A stretch of DNA of 64,000 nucleotides from Bidens hawaiensis (lineage: Eukaryota; Streptophyta; Magnoliopsida; Asterales; Asteraceae). Under the pieces are notes generated by a model. The model searched no databases. It saw only the letters and a program-made list of their open reading frames with translations, and had not been told where the DNA came from. Below are positions 21,762-32,478 of this stretch, piece after piece. The stretch lies in assembly GCA_021521415.1 (NCBI GenBank), contig JAIQDT010000001.1:744001-808000 (forward strand), read 5' to 3'. Positions within the stretch are counted from its first letter, which is position 1. The number at the start of each line of letters is the position of its first letter. A program made the translations under genes and the position numbers.

Positions 21762-24266
21762 TCACAATAGATCCTCAACCTGCTCATTCATGGCCCTCGC
21801 CTTCTCATCCCCCATGACTCTCTTCTTTTGAGCAATTGGCTCTACAGACTTGAACGTGTTGAGAGAATGTTGCGCCAGGTCTCGCGGAACCCCAGTCATA
21901 TCAGAGTGTTGCCACGCGAAGACCGACATATATGCTGTGAGCAATCTTTTCATTCTCAACCTCGTGTCGTCTGATATCGTAGCGCCAATCGTGATCGTTT
22001 GCTCAGGGAATTTTGGGTTGAGAATCCATTCCTCTGGCGCGTTGTCTGCCATTGGAAGTTTCATTCTCCCTTCCCGTGGTGTACTTGTCACTGCACACAA
22101 ATGATCTCGGTATACAAAAGTTACACCTGCTGGTGTTGGGAACCCCAACGCGCCGTGCGCTGGCGACGGTATGGCGTTGAATTGGGCAATCGTTCCTCTA
22201 CCCAAGATCATATTGTGGCATGAAGTGGTGGGCAAGACCAAGAAGTTGACAACTTCGGCTCGCTTGTGTTTCTCATCCCCCATAGTTAGTTCAAATTGTA
22301 TTTGACCTAGGGGATGAATGATTTCATTTGAAACACCAGAGATTGGTGCATTCACAATTTCGAGCCTTGCTTGGTCTGCTGGATCCAACTTCCTGAAACA
22401 TTGCTCATACATGATGTCTGATTCGCTGCCAGTGTCCACCAGGACTTTTGACACTTCATAATGAGCAATGTGTGTAGTGATGACAAGAGGACTGCTGATG
22501 GAAGGGCCTCCCCTGATTCTTGGGAAGATTACTTGTTGCTCGCGCCAATCTCCTTGGATTTGCGCGTTTCTCTTTCTTGATCCTTGCCCTTGCCTTCCTC
22601 CCTCGGCTACACAGATTCTTTTGAACTTTTTACTGGCAGAGGCTCCTTCTGGTTGTTCATTTTCTGGTCTTGAGTTTTTCACCAGGTGAGCCAGCTTGCC
22701 TGATTTCACATCTTTTTCGATTGCATCCTTCAAGTGGTCGCATGCATCAGTGTTGTGTCCTGTGGACTTGTGAAACTCACAATACTTGCCACTGTTTGAT
22801 GGTCCTTTGTGGTGTAGTGGCTTGGGGCTTTTGAACTGGACATTCTCAGTGCTTAACACTTGTGAAGGCGTTTTAGTGAGGGGAGTCCATATTCTTGGCA
22901 TAGGTCTGTTAGGATCTCTGCCGCCTTCCGTCTTGTCACCCTCCCCGCGATTACGAACGTCTTTTTGGGGCTGGGGTGAGCTTGGTTGCGCCTGCTTTTC
23001 TGCGGAAGAAAAACTGGTTGATTGCAACCTGGACCATACAGAGTTCTGTTTGCCCCTTCTTTCGTTGTTGCGCGGTGCCTTTGCTTGATGCCCTCTTTCT
23101 CTCGCTCTATCTTGGGCAATTTGTTTTTCATTTCTCGCGAAGACTCGCGATGCTTCCATTAGCTTGGCCCAAGTGGTGGGCATGCCATCTCTACTCACGA
23201 GAGCTCGGCATAGTTGATCACTGCGCGCGCCTTGTATAAAGGCCACGCGCAATAGTTGCTCAGTGATACCTCCGATTGCCAGAGACTCCTGATTGAAACG
23301 AGTTATGTAGTCTTCAATCGTTTCATCATTCCTGCGCACGCAGTGCATGATGTCATCAGGGTCGCGCGTGTGTCTGCGCTGCTGTACGAAGTGAGCTTGG
23401 AACTTTTCCAATAGTTCCTCGAACCCATCTATTTGCCCAGTCGGCAAGATTTCGAACCAGACACGCGCCGCGCCCGTGAGGCAGCGAGCAAACATGTGAC
23501 ACCATGTTGGCATCGTCCAGCTTTCTAGGTTTCCAGTGTTGTAAAAACCTTGTAAGAAATCGTCTGGATCTGTTGTGCCGTCATATTTGCCCAAACCACT
23601 TGGCATCTTGGTCTTGTGCTGAATGGGGGCCTTCGCGATGCGCTCAGTGAATTTTGAATGTTTCACCAAGATGGCTGGCCTGTACGGTGTGGTTACGTCC
23701 ACTTTCCCTCTCACTGGTGGGCTGTACGGTGTGTGCAGATCCAGATCGGCTCTGGCTCCAGGCGCCATGTTCATGTGTGCGCGGAGCTGTGAGCCTCCTG
23801 CATGAGTATCTCGCGTCTTCCTGATGCTGTGCACTTCTTCATCACTAAACTCAGCGTGTTCAGTGTGAACAGAGTGACCATCTTCATGCGCGCGCGCCCT
23901 TTTTGTTCCATGAACAGTTTGCTTATCAAACGCTTGCCTTTGTGTTAAGTCGGCTAATTTTTTGTGTTTGACCAGCTCATTGTACTTGTCCATTAGACGT
24001 CGTTGCTCGTTTATGAGCCATTCTTTAGGGTCATTGGTTTCATCTTCTGGACCCATTGGCCCTTTTTGTTTCCCGCAGGTAAGATTTTGGAACGTGAGAT
24101 CGTCTGGAGGAGTTTCAGTCTGGCCATGAGGAGTTGTGATGAAGAGATGGTTACTGGTGGTGCGCGTAGAATCACGCGGCACCCTCAGAAACTGCTGTCC
24201 CTCATTAACATCCTCACGCTCAATATCCTCCAGAACTTGATCGCTGTTACGAACACCAGAAACCAT
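21762..24266 (-). CDS. Tat gag-protease polyprotein
   Basis: The best start is the ATG near 24266 (MVSGVRNSDQV). Open frame continues upstream into the LTR only from a GTG. Order: a disordered Arg-rich N-terminus; a retrotransposon gag domain (GKYDGTTDPDDFLQGF through GARSDQLCRALVS); a zinc-knuckle-like CEFHKSTGHNTDAC; then an aspartic protease with VLVDTGSESDIMY (catalytic DTG) and the flap/ILGRG segment. The tail leads towards RT and stops at a TGA at 21762-21764. Downstream codons continue open in the same frame into RT. Gag packages the RNA; protease matures the polyprotein. The frame is otherwise intact. Confidence 0.9.
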   Translation of the reverse strand: MVSGVRNSDQVLEDIEREDVNEGQQFLRVPRDSTRTTSNHLFITTPHGQTETPPDDLTFQNLTCGKQKGPMGPEDETNDPKEWLINEQRRLMDKYNELVKHKKLADLTQRQAFDKQTVHGTKRARAHEDGHSVHTEHAEFSDEEVHSIRKTRDTHAGGSQLRAHMNMAPGARADLDLHTPYSPPVRGKVDVTTPYRPAILVKHSKFTERIAKAPIQHKTKMPSGLGKYDGTTDPDDFLQGFYNTGNLESWTMPTWCHMFARCLTGAARVWFEILPTGQIDGFEELLEKFQAHFVQQRRHTRDPDDIMHCVRRNDETIEDYITRFNQESLAIGGITEQLLRVAFIQGARSDQLCRALVSRDGMPTTWAKLMEASRVFARNEKQIAQDRARERGHQAKAPRNNERRGKQNSVWSRLQSTSFSSAEKQAQPSSPQPQKDVRNRGEGDKTEGGRDPNRPMPRIWTPLTKTPSQVLSTENVQFKSPKPLHHKGPSNSGKYCEFHKSTGHNTDACDHLKDAIEKDVKSGKLAHLVKNSRPENEQPEGASASKKFKRICVAEGGRQGQGSRKRNAQIQGDWREQQVIFPRIRGGPSISSPLVITTHIAHYEVSKVLVDTGSESDIMYEQCFRKLDPADQARLEIVNAPISGVSNEIIHPLGQIQFELTMGDEKHKRAEVVNFLVLPTTSCHNMILGRGTIAQFNAIPSPAHGALGFPTPAGVTFVYRDHLCAVTSTPREGRMKLPMADNAPEEWILNPKFPEQTITIGATISDDTRLRMKRLLTAYMSVFAWQHSDMTGVPRDLAQHSLNTFKSVEPIAQKKRVMGDEKARAMNEQVEDLL

Positions 24267-24312
24267 GGTGAAAAATTTTTTTTTTAGAGATCTGATGAGA
24301 TTTTGTTGCCGT

Positions 24313-24333
24313 TGTAACAGGTGATGGTGCCAA
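24313..24333 (-). other. primer-binding region of the Tat element
   Basis: Directly inside the 5' LTR (minus) the sequence begins TTGGCACCATCACC. Position and the TGGCACC start fit a tRNA primer-binding site. The exact tRNA was not identified. Confidence 0.5.
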
Positions 24334-25281
24334 TGAAGAAACGTAGATCGACTCACTGGTAGACGATCAACTTTCCTCGGGTGTGATTATGCTATTTCAC
24401 CGATGGATCTCTGGGATCTGGATTCTTCCACCTACAAAATGAACAGCACCGTAAACTTACCCCTCAGAAAGGGACAGAGGGGTCCTCTTTGGGGTAACCC
24501 TCCGGTGTGAGAATAAGAGTTTGTAGGAGAAGATAATAATCTGAGAGTAAGGAAATTGGAGAGTATTGCTTAATATAGCTGAATACTGTGTAATTGGGTG
24601 TCTCTCCTTGTGGAGTTGATTTGGTATTTATAGTGCTAGGGTTTCCAATGATTGGGCTCAGACCTAATTAGAGCCTTTTTGGCCTCCTCCTATTGCTTCG
24701 CGCCACGTGTCCTTGGGACACCTGGTGCTTTTTCATTGATTATTGCACATAGGTTTTGCTGAGTTGTCCACCTTTCATTGGCAGCTGTCAACATCAGCAT
24801 ATTCTTATTCCTTAAAAAGATACCTTCTGGAAGGTTGTCTGTCGTGCACAATCAAGGTTGCCCTAATCCTGATTTGGATAAGGACGAGGTTGATTATGTG
24901 CATGTGTGATATGCGCCTATCGTGAGGATGCGCGAGGTCTTCTCTTTATTCTCACGCGCAGATGTGATATGCACAAGCATGTGATATGCGTCACGCGCGG
25001 ATACGTCACGCGCAGATGTGATATGCGTGAGCATATATGGTGCGTGAGCATGTGGTACGCGTGAGCATATGTGATGCGTGAGCATATGTGATGCATGAGC
25101 ATATGTGATGCCTGAGCATGTGATGCATGAGCATATGTGATATGCGTGAGCATATGTGATATGCGCCATGCGCATAGGTTTTGGCTTTGTGCCTTCATAA
25201 TATCTTGATTTCAAGCCTCTTGTCTATATCTTGTGGGTTGACCCGCCTCGCTCGGTGTTGAGGCGGGTACATACCTCTTCA
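24334..25281 (-). repeat. 5' LTR of the Tat element
   Basis: 948 bp, the same length as the partner at 12882-13829. The minus-strand TATA box TATAAATA is at 24625-24632. A minisatellite of GCGTGAGCATATGTGAT-like units lies in the outer part (about 25005-25165). CACGTG occurs near 24704. Confidence 0.95.
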
Positions 25282-25639
25282 ATGTTAATCAATGGTTGAG
25301 ATTTAAAATCACCAATAACCGACATAGTTTCCTAGAATTACTCTTTAATCATTATAACCGACATAGTTTCCAAGAATTATTCTTTCATCATAATTTGTAA
25401 TGCCAAATGTCAAAAATTGATTGGTTCTTACCATTCTTAAGAAACTTCTTATTCTTAGTTGAACCCTTTTCTATATATATATATGATTATCAATAAAATA
25501 AATTAAAATGGGTAAATATAATATACTAATTATTAGAAATTTTAATGTATATGGACGAGAGTAATTATGCAATATGTTTTTCACGTTGATAACATAAAAC
25601 ATATTTTCAACATTTAAGAAAATCAATAACAGAACTTAC
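25282..25639. other. SDR intron 1, right part
   Basis: Starts with ATGTT, the duplicated target. A tandem duplication (ATAACCGACATAGTTTCC unit) lies at about 25313-25390, and a TA run at 25474-25484. No gene. Confidence 0.6.
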
Positions 25640-25951
25640 TAAGATGTTGAGCTTTCCATTGAACATGGATGAGACTTTTTCAATAAGCTGTTCACGTTGA
25701 GGACGAGAAGCGACATCGCACACAGATCCGGTAACATTGAAGCCTTTGGCAGACCATTCCTGTAAACGTTGGTTAAGTTCGGATTCAGTTCGGGAGCATG
25801 TGTGCACCACCGCACCTAGTGCCGCCAGTTCTCCAACCACAGCATAGCCAATCCCCCTTGTACTACCAGTGACTAGAGCATACATTCCGGCAAGAGACCA
25901 TCTGGGGTTTATAGTTATAGTTGCATAACAGATTTTCGCCTCGGTGATCAT
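25640..25951 (-). pseudogene. SDR gene exon 1
   Basis: Encodes the N-terminal Rossmann segment with TGSTRGIG and the ATG at 25951. Intact 312-bp frame ending in phase 0 at a canonical GTAAGT donor. Separated from exon 2 by more than 13 kb because of the Tat insertion. Confidence 0.85.
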
Positions 25952-26443
25952 GTTCTTGGGCTATTTTGCTAGTACCACCTTTCAGCTTTTTATTGGATTC
26001 TTAATTTTTTTCTGATCTATGGAGTCCTATTTAAAGACATAAGATACTAATTATATTTCATTAATTAAAATATGAGGAAAGTGAATACGGTGCTGTTAAC
26101 CGTCTAAGCCTACACGCTAAACCTATCAAAACTACGTAGTTTTAATTAAAGATTCCTAATTTAACTAAAATATCATATAATAAAGCATGATTTTATCAAT
26201 TAGTTACTAACCAAAAATAACCCATATCCCTCGATCTTTCTTTATGTAATCCACTGTTCTTTATGTAATTTCGTCTTTCATGGTTATTTAATCCTAAATT
26301 CAATTCTAATTCATCCATCATTCACACGAATCGTACACTAGAAAACAAAATCTTTCCCCCAATTTGATAACCTTTAAAATAATTGTGAAAATATTCGAAT
26401 GGATTGTGTATTCTTTCAAACATAAGTTTTTCCTCAATTTGTA
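25952..26443. other. spacer between SDR gene start and Athila element
   Basis: Would hold the promoter of the SDR gene (minus strand). AT-rich; no TATA position can be defended. Ends abruptly at the truncated Athila LTR. Confidence 0.4.
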
Positions 26444-28011
26444 AGATAAACAAGAATTAAGAAGCTATCACCTTAACTTAGAATCCACTTGACTCCTAAT
26501 GATGGTAATCTTAAATATATGATAAATTCACTATTTTGTTTTAAAAAGAATAGTTTCTAGTATCCAAATGATATTTTGGAAAACTTAGGATGAATTATAC
26601 AGATTAATCACCTCAAATCATACTATAATGTAAGTGAACCTTTATGTTGAAATTTAAAGATATAGATTATCATTCAATTACGAAACTCAAATCTAACAAC
26701 CGGTCGGAAAGATTACATGAACAACACATAACCCACCTATGGTTGATTAAGTTAGACTAAGTTCAAGTATTCCCTTGATTTATGAATTTTCAACCCAAGT
26801 GTAATATTAAAATAGTTGTGTTAACAAATTATTTATAATATTACTTAACAAGAATATCAATTCATAACAAATGTTCAATCTTTTCAAATCTAAACATGAG
26901 AATATGTATTTAACCAATTTTCATGTACCATACAAGAATTATTTTAACTATTTCTAGATTAAAAGTTATAAAGTTGCATGAACAACATTTATAAATAAAT
27001 GATAAAATCAAGAGTCTTTCAACATAACAAGATGTACCATTTATAATTCTTGTATATTACTTTCAATTGTTTAAACACAATATTTCATCAAAAGATAACC
27101 AAGAACTAGTCATTATTTTAATATAAAATTATCATATATTAATTCCAACAATCAAAAGTTGTCAAGTTTCATCATGAGTTAAGGTGATATAAAGAGTTTT
27201 AGCTCATGATATTATAAAAGATACACCAAAATAGAAGAATATAGAATCCATGTTTAATATTAAGATAATCTAACCAAGCTAGATAATTATGATGATGCTA
27301 AGACTTCTTCTTGATGTTGTATGAAGGTTCAAGAGCTTCTCTTTCTTTAATTCTATGGATTATGAGAGTGAAATGGGTGTGTTTTTCTCCAAAATTGTGC
27401 ACCCCAAATGAGCAACATGCATGGTCTTTATATAGGCTAAATGTGCACAAGGCATGACCCATGCTTAGAAGGGGCATGGCCATGCTGGTCCCCTTGTAGT
27501 ACACCACGTGCTTCCTGATGTACCATTTGGCATATGGCTAGGCACGGGGCATGTCTGGTCTAGGCTTGGGCTGTGCTGGTCCCTCATCATTTAATGCACA
27601 TGCAACTGATTTGTACTTTCTTGGAAGACTTGATTGGCATGGGTCATGTCTGGCTGAGGCATGACCCTGTGTGTCTTCAAAAAGGGGAGCAATGTACTGT
27701 GTACTTTATTTTATCATCTTCTGAGGAGGTGTGGGGCATGTCTGCCTGAGGCACAGCCCCATGCTTAGCTGATGTGTATTTAGATGGAATTGGGGCATGC
27801 CTGGCTGAGGCTTGGCCTATGCTTAGCTGACAGACTTTTATTTTTCTTGATTTTTTTCTGTGTTTTTCTTCATGTTTGGTTTTCTAATCTCATTTTTCCT
27901 ACAAAAACAAATAGAGGCTTATTAGAACCGATTCTCAATAATATTATCACGAAAATAACATGAATCAGGTATAAAATGATGCAATAAAGATGTATAAATA
28001 ATTATACATCA
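26444..28011 (-). repeat. 3' LTR of the Athila element (truncated)
   Basis: Matches 48152-49731 but lacks the 272 bp corresponding to 47880-48151, so the outer end is lost and no target duplication can be read. TATA equivalent is at 27427-27434; GGCATG motif cluster at about 27450-27830. Confidence 0.9.
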
Positions 28012-28030
28012 AACATCCCCACACTTAAAC
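28012..28030 (-). other. polypurine tract of the Athila element
   Basis: Minus strand AAGTGTGGGGATGTT lies directly before the 3' LTR start TGATGT. A near-copy (AAGTGTGGGGAGGGG) lies about 1.07 kb upstream at 29081-29100. Confidence 0.75.
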
Positions 28031-29587
28031 TTTGCTTGACCTCAAGCAAACTTAAATATAAAAATTCTCCAAATTGTAACAGATAACGAGACCGTAGCTA
28101 TAACACCCCAAAGATGTTAAGGTGGCCTCGAAGAAAGACACACGAACAACCCAACCATCGAACATTGTATGAATATATATAGTGACATAAGAAAACATGG
28201 TTTGTATTTATGAGTTTATTTTTATGCAAAATTACACGTTCTCACAATGTTCACTCACACTCGTCTTTATATCTGATCATACATGTAATGTTGTATGTAT
28301 ATGAACACTCTTGTACAATCTTGAATTGGGAGCTTTTTGATTGTCTTCAATGTCTTGAGTTCACAATTTCTTGCTCTCTTTATCACCTATTTTGTGGGTA
28401 ATTTACTTGAAACCATTTTTTCTTTTTCTGTTTTTTTTTCTTTTTTTTAACATAAAATTTGTTGACCGAAATATGAAGATTAATTCTTGACTAGCATTGG
28501 TCATCCTTGAGACTTGACTTGAACTGGAAATAAAAATGGGAGTTGGCTAAATTTGAAAGGGTTGTTATGTGGGAAGTTATGAAGTGAAGTGGAGGATGTG
28601 GTTATATATGGTGTTTGAGGGAAGGGTTAAGTTTGGCTATATATTACCTCCATTTTTATGCAACATTTCGTTATGATCTCGAAAAGCATTCCCAAGACAA
28701 GTTCTAAATCACACGAAACAAATGACTCACTCAATCCGCCAAAACGTAAGCGATGATATATTGTAGTAAGGCTTGAAGCTTTACTCACGGAAACGGAGGG
28801 ATTGGGTTTACAAGCCACATTTTGCATAAAGTTTGTCTCAAAAAATACAAACCATATTTTCGGTTTTCACATTAAGTTAAAGTTGATTCGGTGGTTGGTT
28901 TGAACGAGCGCTTTTCGAAATACAACCTTAACCTTTGGTTTTGTCAAAAATTTATTAAAAGGCTTAACGGTCTTTTATTTATCTATTATTAATATTCTTC
29001 TTCTTTTTAATATTTGACACAAAAATTAAAATTTGGAGAGATTTTTCAAAAATATTTTATTGGACAAAACAAAGTTCAAGTAAACCCCTCCCCACACTTG
29101 AATCTCACATTGTCCTCAACGTGAAAAGAAATAAGCATAAAGTGTGTTATAAAGTGTTAGGAGACTAGGTAAAGTGAGACTCCCCTGAATGTCGTAGTAC
29201 CCCAAGCGTGCGGTCGGTGCCCACAATAGCCTAAAATGCAAAAAATTCAAACAAACAAAACATAGATAGCCTAAAAAGACAGTCCTGCCAAGTCAGTCAA
29301 CATAAACACAACTTAAAAGGTTTCAAAACTACAATATCAACTAAAACTGGGTACAAAACAACATAAAAGAAAAGTACAAAAATAAACGAAACGGAACGGC
29401 TAACGTTAGCAAAAGAAAGCAACACACGGTTCGGCTATGCCTCCTCCGATCCCGATTTCCTAACCATGTGTTGGCGTATAAAAGTGATGTCTTGCTCCAT
29501 ACGTTGAAGTGTGGTCGCAAGCTCGCTAACCTGGTGAGAAGTTAATTGTGCAATTTCTAACGCCCAACGAGCGTTATTTGAGGCGAT
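28031..29587 (-). other. Athila 3' untranslated region
   Basis: No coding. Contains the second polypurine-like tract at 29081-29100, long T runs (28420-28450) and a mixed AT-rich spacer to the LTR. Confidence 0.6.
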
Positions 29588-30714
29588 TCAAATGACCGTC
29601 ATGAGATCCGCCATGGAATGAGATGAATGTGCGGTATCACGCAGCTCAGAGCGGGGTGGCGAAAGAGGAGCAGAAGTGTTCTCATCATTTTGATCAAGTG
29701 CAACAATTTGCATGGTGGCTTGAGTGGGATCATTCGGGTCCCAAACCTGACCATTAGAATCTTTAAAACGACAAATATGGCCCGGTAAGTCGGAAATCAT
29801 CCCCATACTTGAACAGAGCTCAACGGTCAATTTTTTGGTAAAAACCCTTACGGTGCCCTGAGTCGACACTCCATAGTTTTTATAAAGCTCGACAATCCAA
29901 GACCCACCAACTAACGGTGTTTTGCTCGAGGCGGCGGTGCAGTTGGTTTTGAACATGTGACAAAAAAGATAAGTGATGTTACACGGTTCTTTTGTCACCA
30001 TGGAGTAAAGGGCAAAAAGGTCCCTTAATGTGACAACTCCCGACGTCTAACCACGCGCGGTAGCGGAACGCGCAAGAAGACGGTGGATATACCTATGTAA
30101 AGGGTCTTTTAGAGCCTTACTTTTAGTTGAACTTGGATTATGATCCCCTGTCCCAATCAATTCCCAGCTCGTTGATCACCACTACCGTGAAAATCCCCGG
30201 TTTCCTCGTCGGGAAAAGTATGCTTCGCAGTGTAGAAAATAGGTTATTCGATCTCATCGACTGTGTAAAGACCTAAATCAACTCCAAATTGGGCGATAGA
30301 GGAATATCTCCACAAACCTCCTAGGCGAAACTTAATGACAGAATCGTCCCATGGGCCCAACTTTTGAATTTCGAAAGTGAACGAAGCTAAAAATTCTAAG
30401 GTAAGTTCACGAACGGATTGACTATAGTGTTCAAAAAGACGGCGCCACGGGCCCGTAACAAGCTCGTTGTAACGATCCATTTGACCGACTTGTCTTAAAG
30501 TTTCTTCACAAACCCGAAAGTTGGGTTCTTCACGACGATTGAGGAGGATGCGGAGGCGATCACGACAAAATTTCTCGTGATCGAGTTCGAAGACCAAGTA
30601 CATGTGCTCCATGTTCCTAAAAATGATTAAAGTCAACAAAGGAATACAACAAAAACGGACATAAACTATTCTATGAAAAGGCACTGGGATGTGCCTAGGC
30701 GGGGCATTGGTCAT
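29588..30714 (-). pseudogene. ATHILA ORF1-like protein (accessory/env position), broken
   Basis: First part (30714-30244; a likelier start is the Met near 30612) has MDRYNELVTGPWRRLFEHYSQ, VRELTLEFLASFTFE and FRLGGLWRYSSIAQFG, a conserved-looking core of the plant ATHILA ORF-1 family. After stops around 30241-30010 the protein resumes at 30001-29588 (SKTPLVGGSWIVELYKNYGV, a Gly/Asn region and acidic tail). In this lineage the ORF lies between integrase and the 3' LTR. Function unknown. Confidence 0.75.
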
Positions 30715-31545
30715 GCTCGCGTTGGCTGCGATAAAAAAAATATGATTCGGGGTTGTGTAAAAAGGTTAAAGCACAGCTAAGAACGGGTATGGGTTTATAT
30801 TTGAAAAGGATGCTCAAGCCCGTTCCCAAATGAGGTGTAAACCACGGCTGTATACTAGACAGAACCGAACCCGAACCGCTTTGGTAAAACGATTAATAAA
30901 AAAGAGAAAACGGCTATACATCTGAAATTAAAATCAAAACCAAGTCGATTCCGGGTTTATCATGCCAAGTTCGAATGTAGTTTCAACCGATTTCAAGGGA
31001 CCCCAAAATCTTGAACCTTAAAAAAATAAAATCAATAATTACTAAGAGACATACCTATTAAGAAAAGGAAGAAAAAAAAGGAATGGAGATGTCGATTGTT
31101 TGAAAAACGTGCACAGGTGAAGGAATTTAAAATAATATGTGCAAGAGAGTAGGTGACTCAACACCAGGGGTTTAAGAAAGTAAGTGCAGGTGTATGGGTG
31201 TGGGAAAGAAAAAAGGACTTTCTTTTAAACACTTCACATATTCATTTAATTAATTTGTACAGGTGTAAAGATGGGCATGGCCCGTGTCCAAGGTAGGCGC
31301 GCACCATGTTGGACTGCTTCAGAATTGTATTTTTAAACAATACTAAGAGTGAAAAAGACAAAAAATGGGAACGAAGAGAAAATACTAAACATCATTATAT
31401 TTCATTGAAAAAGTAAACACGATTACATGTCGAGTGAGCCAAAACGACCAAAATTAGGCTCACGAATCCTAAAATACGAAATCCTAAAAAGAAAAAAAAA
31501 TTACAATAGAAACGAAACCCACTAGAGGATACTACAACCGAGATA
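30715..31545 (-). other. spacer between Athila ORF1-like gene and cassette 2
   Basis: Contains the 3' flank of cassette 2 (31390-31490, related to 32370-32480) and a GGGCATGGCC motif near 31272. No gene of its own. Confidence 0.5.
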
Positions 31546-31947
31546 CTACATGAAACGACCCCTACCCATCCCGTACTCGGCGGGTGGAGGCGGAGTTGGG
31601 AAGTGAGCGGTGCGAATGACGGGCTCGTTGAGCTGGTTACTAATGCGCTCGAGATCGGCGTGCAAGTGGTTGCGGTCAAGCGGTTCATGGAGTTGGTTAG
31701 TGAGGCTTGCAAAATCGGTACGCAACCGATTGAGTTTCTGGTCGAGATCGAGCGTACGCCTCTCGGCTTGAAGATGGATTTCGAGCCTCATGTGCTAGAA
31801 CTTTTGTCCTAACTCAACTAAACGCTTCTCATTTGCAACACTAGCTTCCGCCACTTGCTTCATTTTCTCGAGCAAGTCGAGAAAGGTTTCTTCGGAAGTT
31901 GGCACACGTCTTTCTTTAGCAGTTTTCTTTACCGGGCGCCACTCCAT
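31546..31947 (-). pseudogene. Athila accessory cassette 2: related coiled-coil protein, one stop
   Basis: Starts at the ATG at 31947 (MEWRPVKKTAKERR), runs through EETFLDLLEKMKQVAEASVA and, after a TAG at 31795 in the same frame, LNRLRTDFASLTNQLHE to a Pro-rich end HFPTPPPPAEYG. Same architecture as cassette 1: basic start, coiled coil, H-x-x-FP-x-x-P end. Upstream has TATAAATT (32015-32022) and GGCATG motifs (32034-32190). The stop codon makes it a likely broken copy. Confidence 0.55.
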
Positions 31948-32012
31948 TCTCTCTCTCAGACAGTTTTTTTTAGAAGTGCTTGAAGGTGTGAGTAAAACTA
32001 AAAGAAGCAGCA

Positions 32013-32200
32013 TGAATTTATAATGAAACATTGGCTTCAGGCATGACCCAAGTGTGTCAGAGGCATGCCCCATGCTGATGCATAATATCACAGATTCAGA
32101 CAAGGACGATTTGGCATTCAGCGATGATCAAAGAAAAGATTCCAATTTGACCAAGCCACATGCTTTGGATAAGGCATGCCCAAAGCTTGCCTTTATATGA
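32013..32200 (-). promoter_or_regulatory. LTR-like promoter block before accessory cassette 2
   Basis: GGCATG/CATGCC motifs (32034-32078 and 32160-32200) precede a TATAAATT at 32015-32022 and an ATG about 70 bp downstream (minus strand). Same layout as the block before cassette 1. Confidence 0.45.
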
Positions 32201-32478
32201 CAAAATTCAAACCTGTTCATATTTATCCTAAAGTAGTTAACACCTTTTGAGTTCGAAAGTAAACCCGATTATGCAAAATAAATAAATTAACTTAATCGCT
32301 AAAAAATAAAAAATAAAAATAACAATAAAAATTTGAAGCCTAAATATAAAAACAAAATTAAAAATTAATTCGAAACTAAAATTTCATTCAAAGATAACGG
32401 TTACATATCTGGGTGAGCCGAACACGGGAAAATACGGCTCACAAAACATAAGTACATACTAGTATAAAAACGAAATTC

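Larger units (their letters stand above)
12882..25281 (-). mobile_element. complete Tat-lineage Ty3/gypsy retrotransposon with antisense gene
   Basis: 12,400 bp, bounded by 948-bp LTRs that start TGAAGA and end TCTTCA, with the target duplication ATGTT at 12877-12881 and 25282-25286. Sense (minus) order: 5' LTR, primer-binding region, gag-protease, RT, RNase H, second RNase H, integrase, spacer, antisense gene, polypurine tract, 3' LTR. The second RNase H next to the first, the large size and the extra ORF between pol and the 3' LTR are known hallmarks of the Tat group. LTRs differ at about four positions by eye, so insertion is recent. Coding breaks: one in-frame TGA between protease and RT, and one frameshift at the RNase H/integrase junction. 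Confidence 0.95.
11823..25951 (-). pseudogene. tropinone-reductase-like SDR gene, split by a retrotransposon
   Basis: Minus-strand NAD(P)-dependent short-chain dehydrogenase/reductase of the plant tropinone-reductase-like group. Exon 1 (25640-25951, 104 codons) starts at an ATG and has the TGSTRGIG cofactor motif; its donor is GTAAGT. Exon 2 (12373-12592) carries NNVGTN, a Ser-rich strand (VFTSSVAG) and YGATK, the catalytic Tyr-x-x-x-Lys. Exon 3 is only a stub (about 12062-12095). Exon 4 (11823-11999) has [34 protein letters not shown] and the stop. Intron 1 contains a 12.4-kb Tat element. Damage independent of the insertion: the exon 2 donor is AT instead of GT, and about 25 residues after the stub, including the usual N-x-V-A-P motif, are missing. 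Confidence 0.85.

Noticed and set aside
12798..25497. Small palindromic element with ATATATA ends split by the Tat insertion
   Set aside because: The two ends match only loosely and TA runs are common here; no target duplication found.
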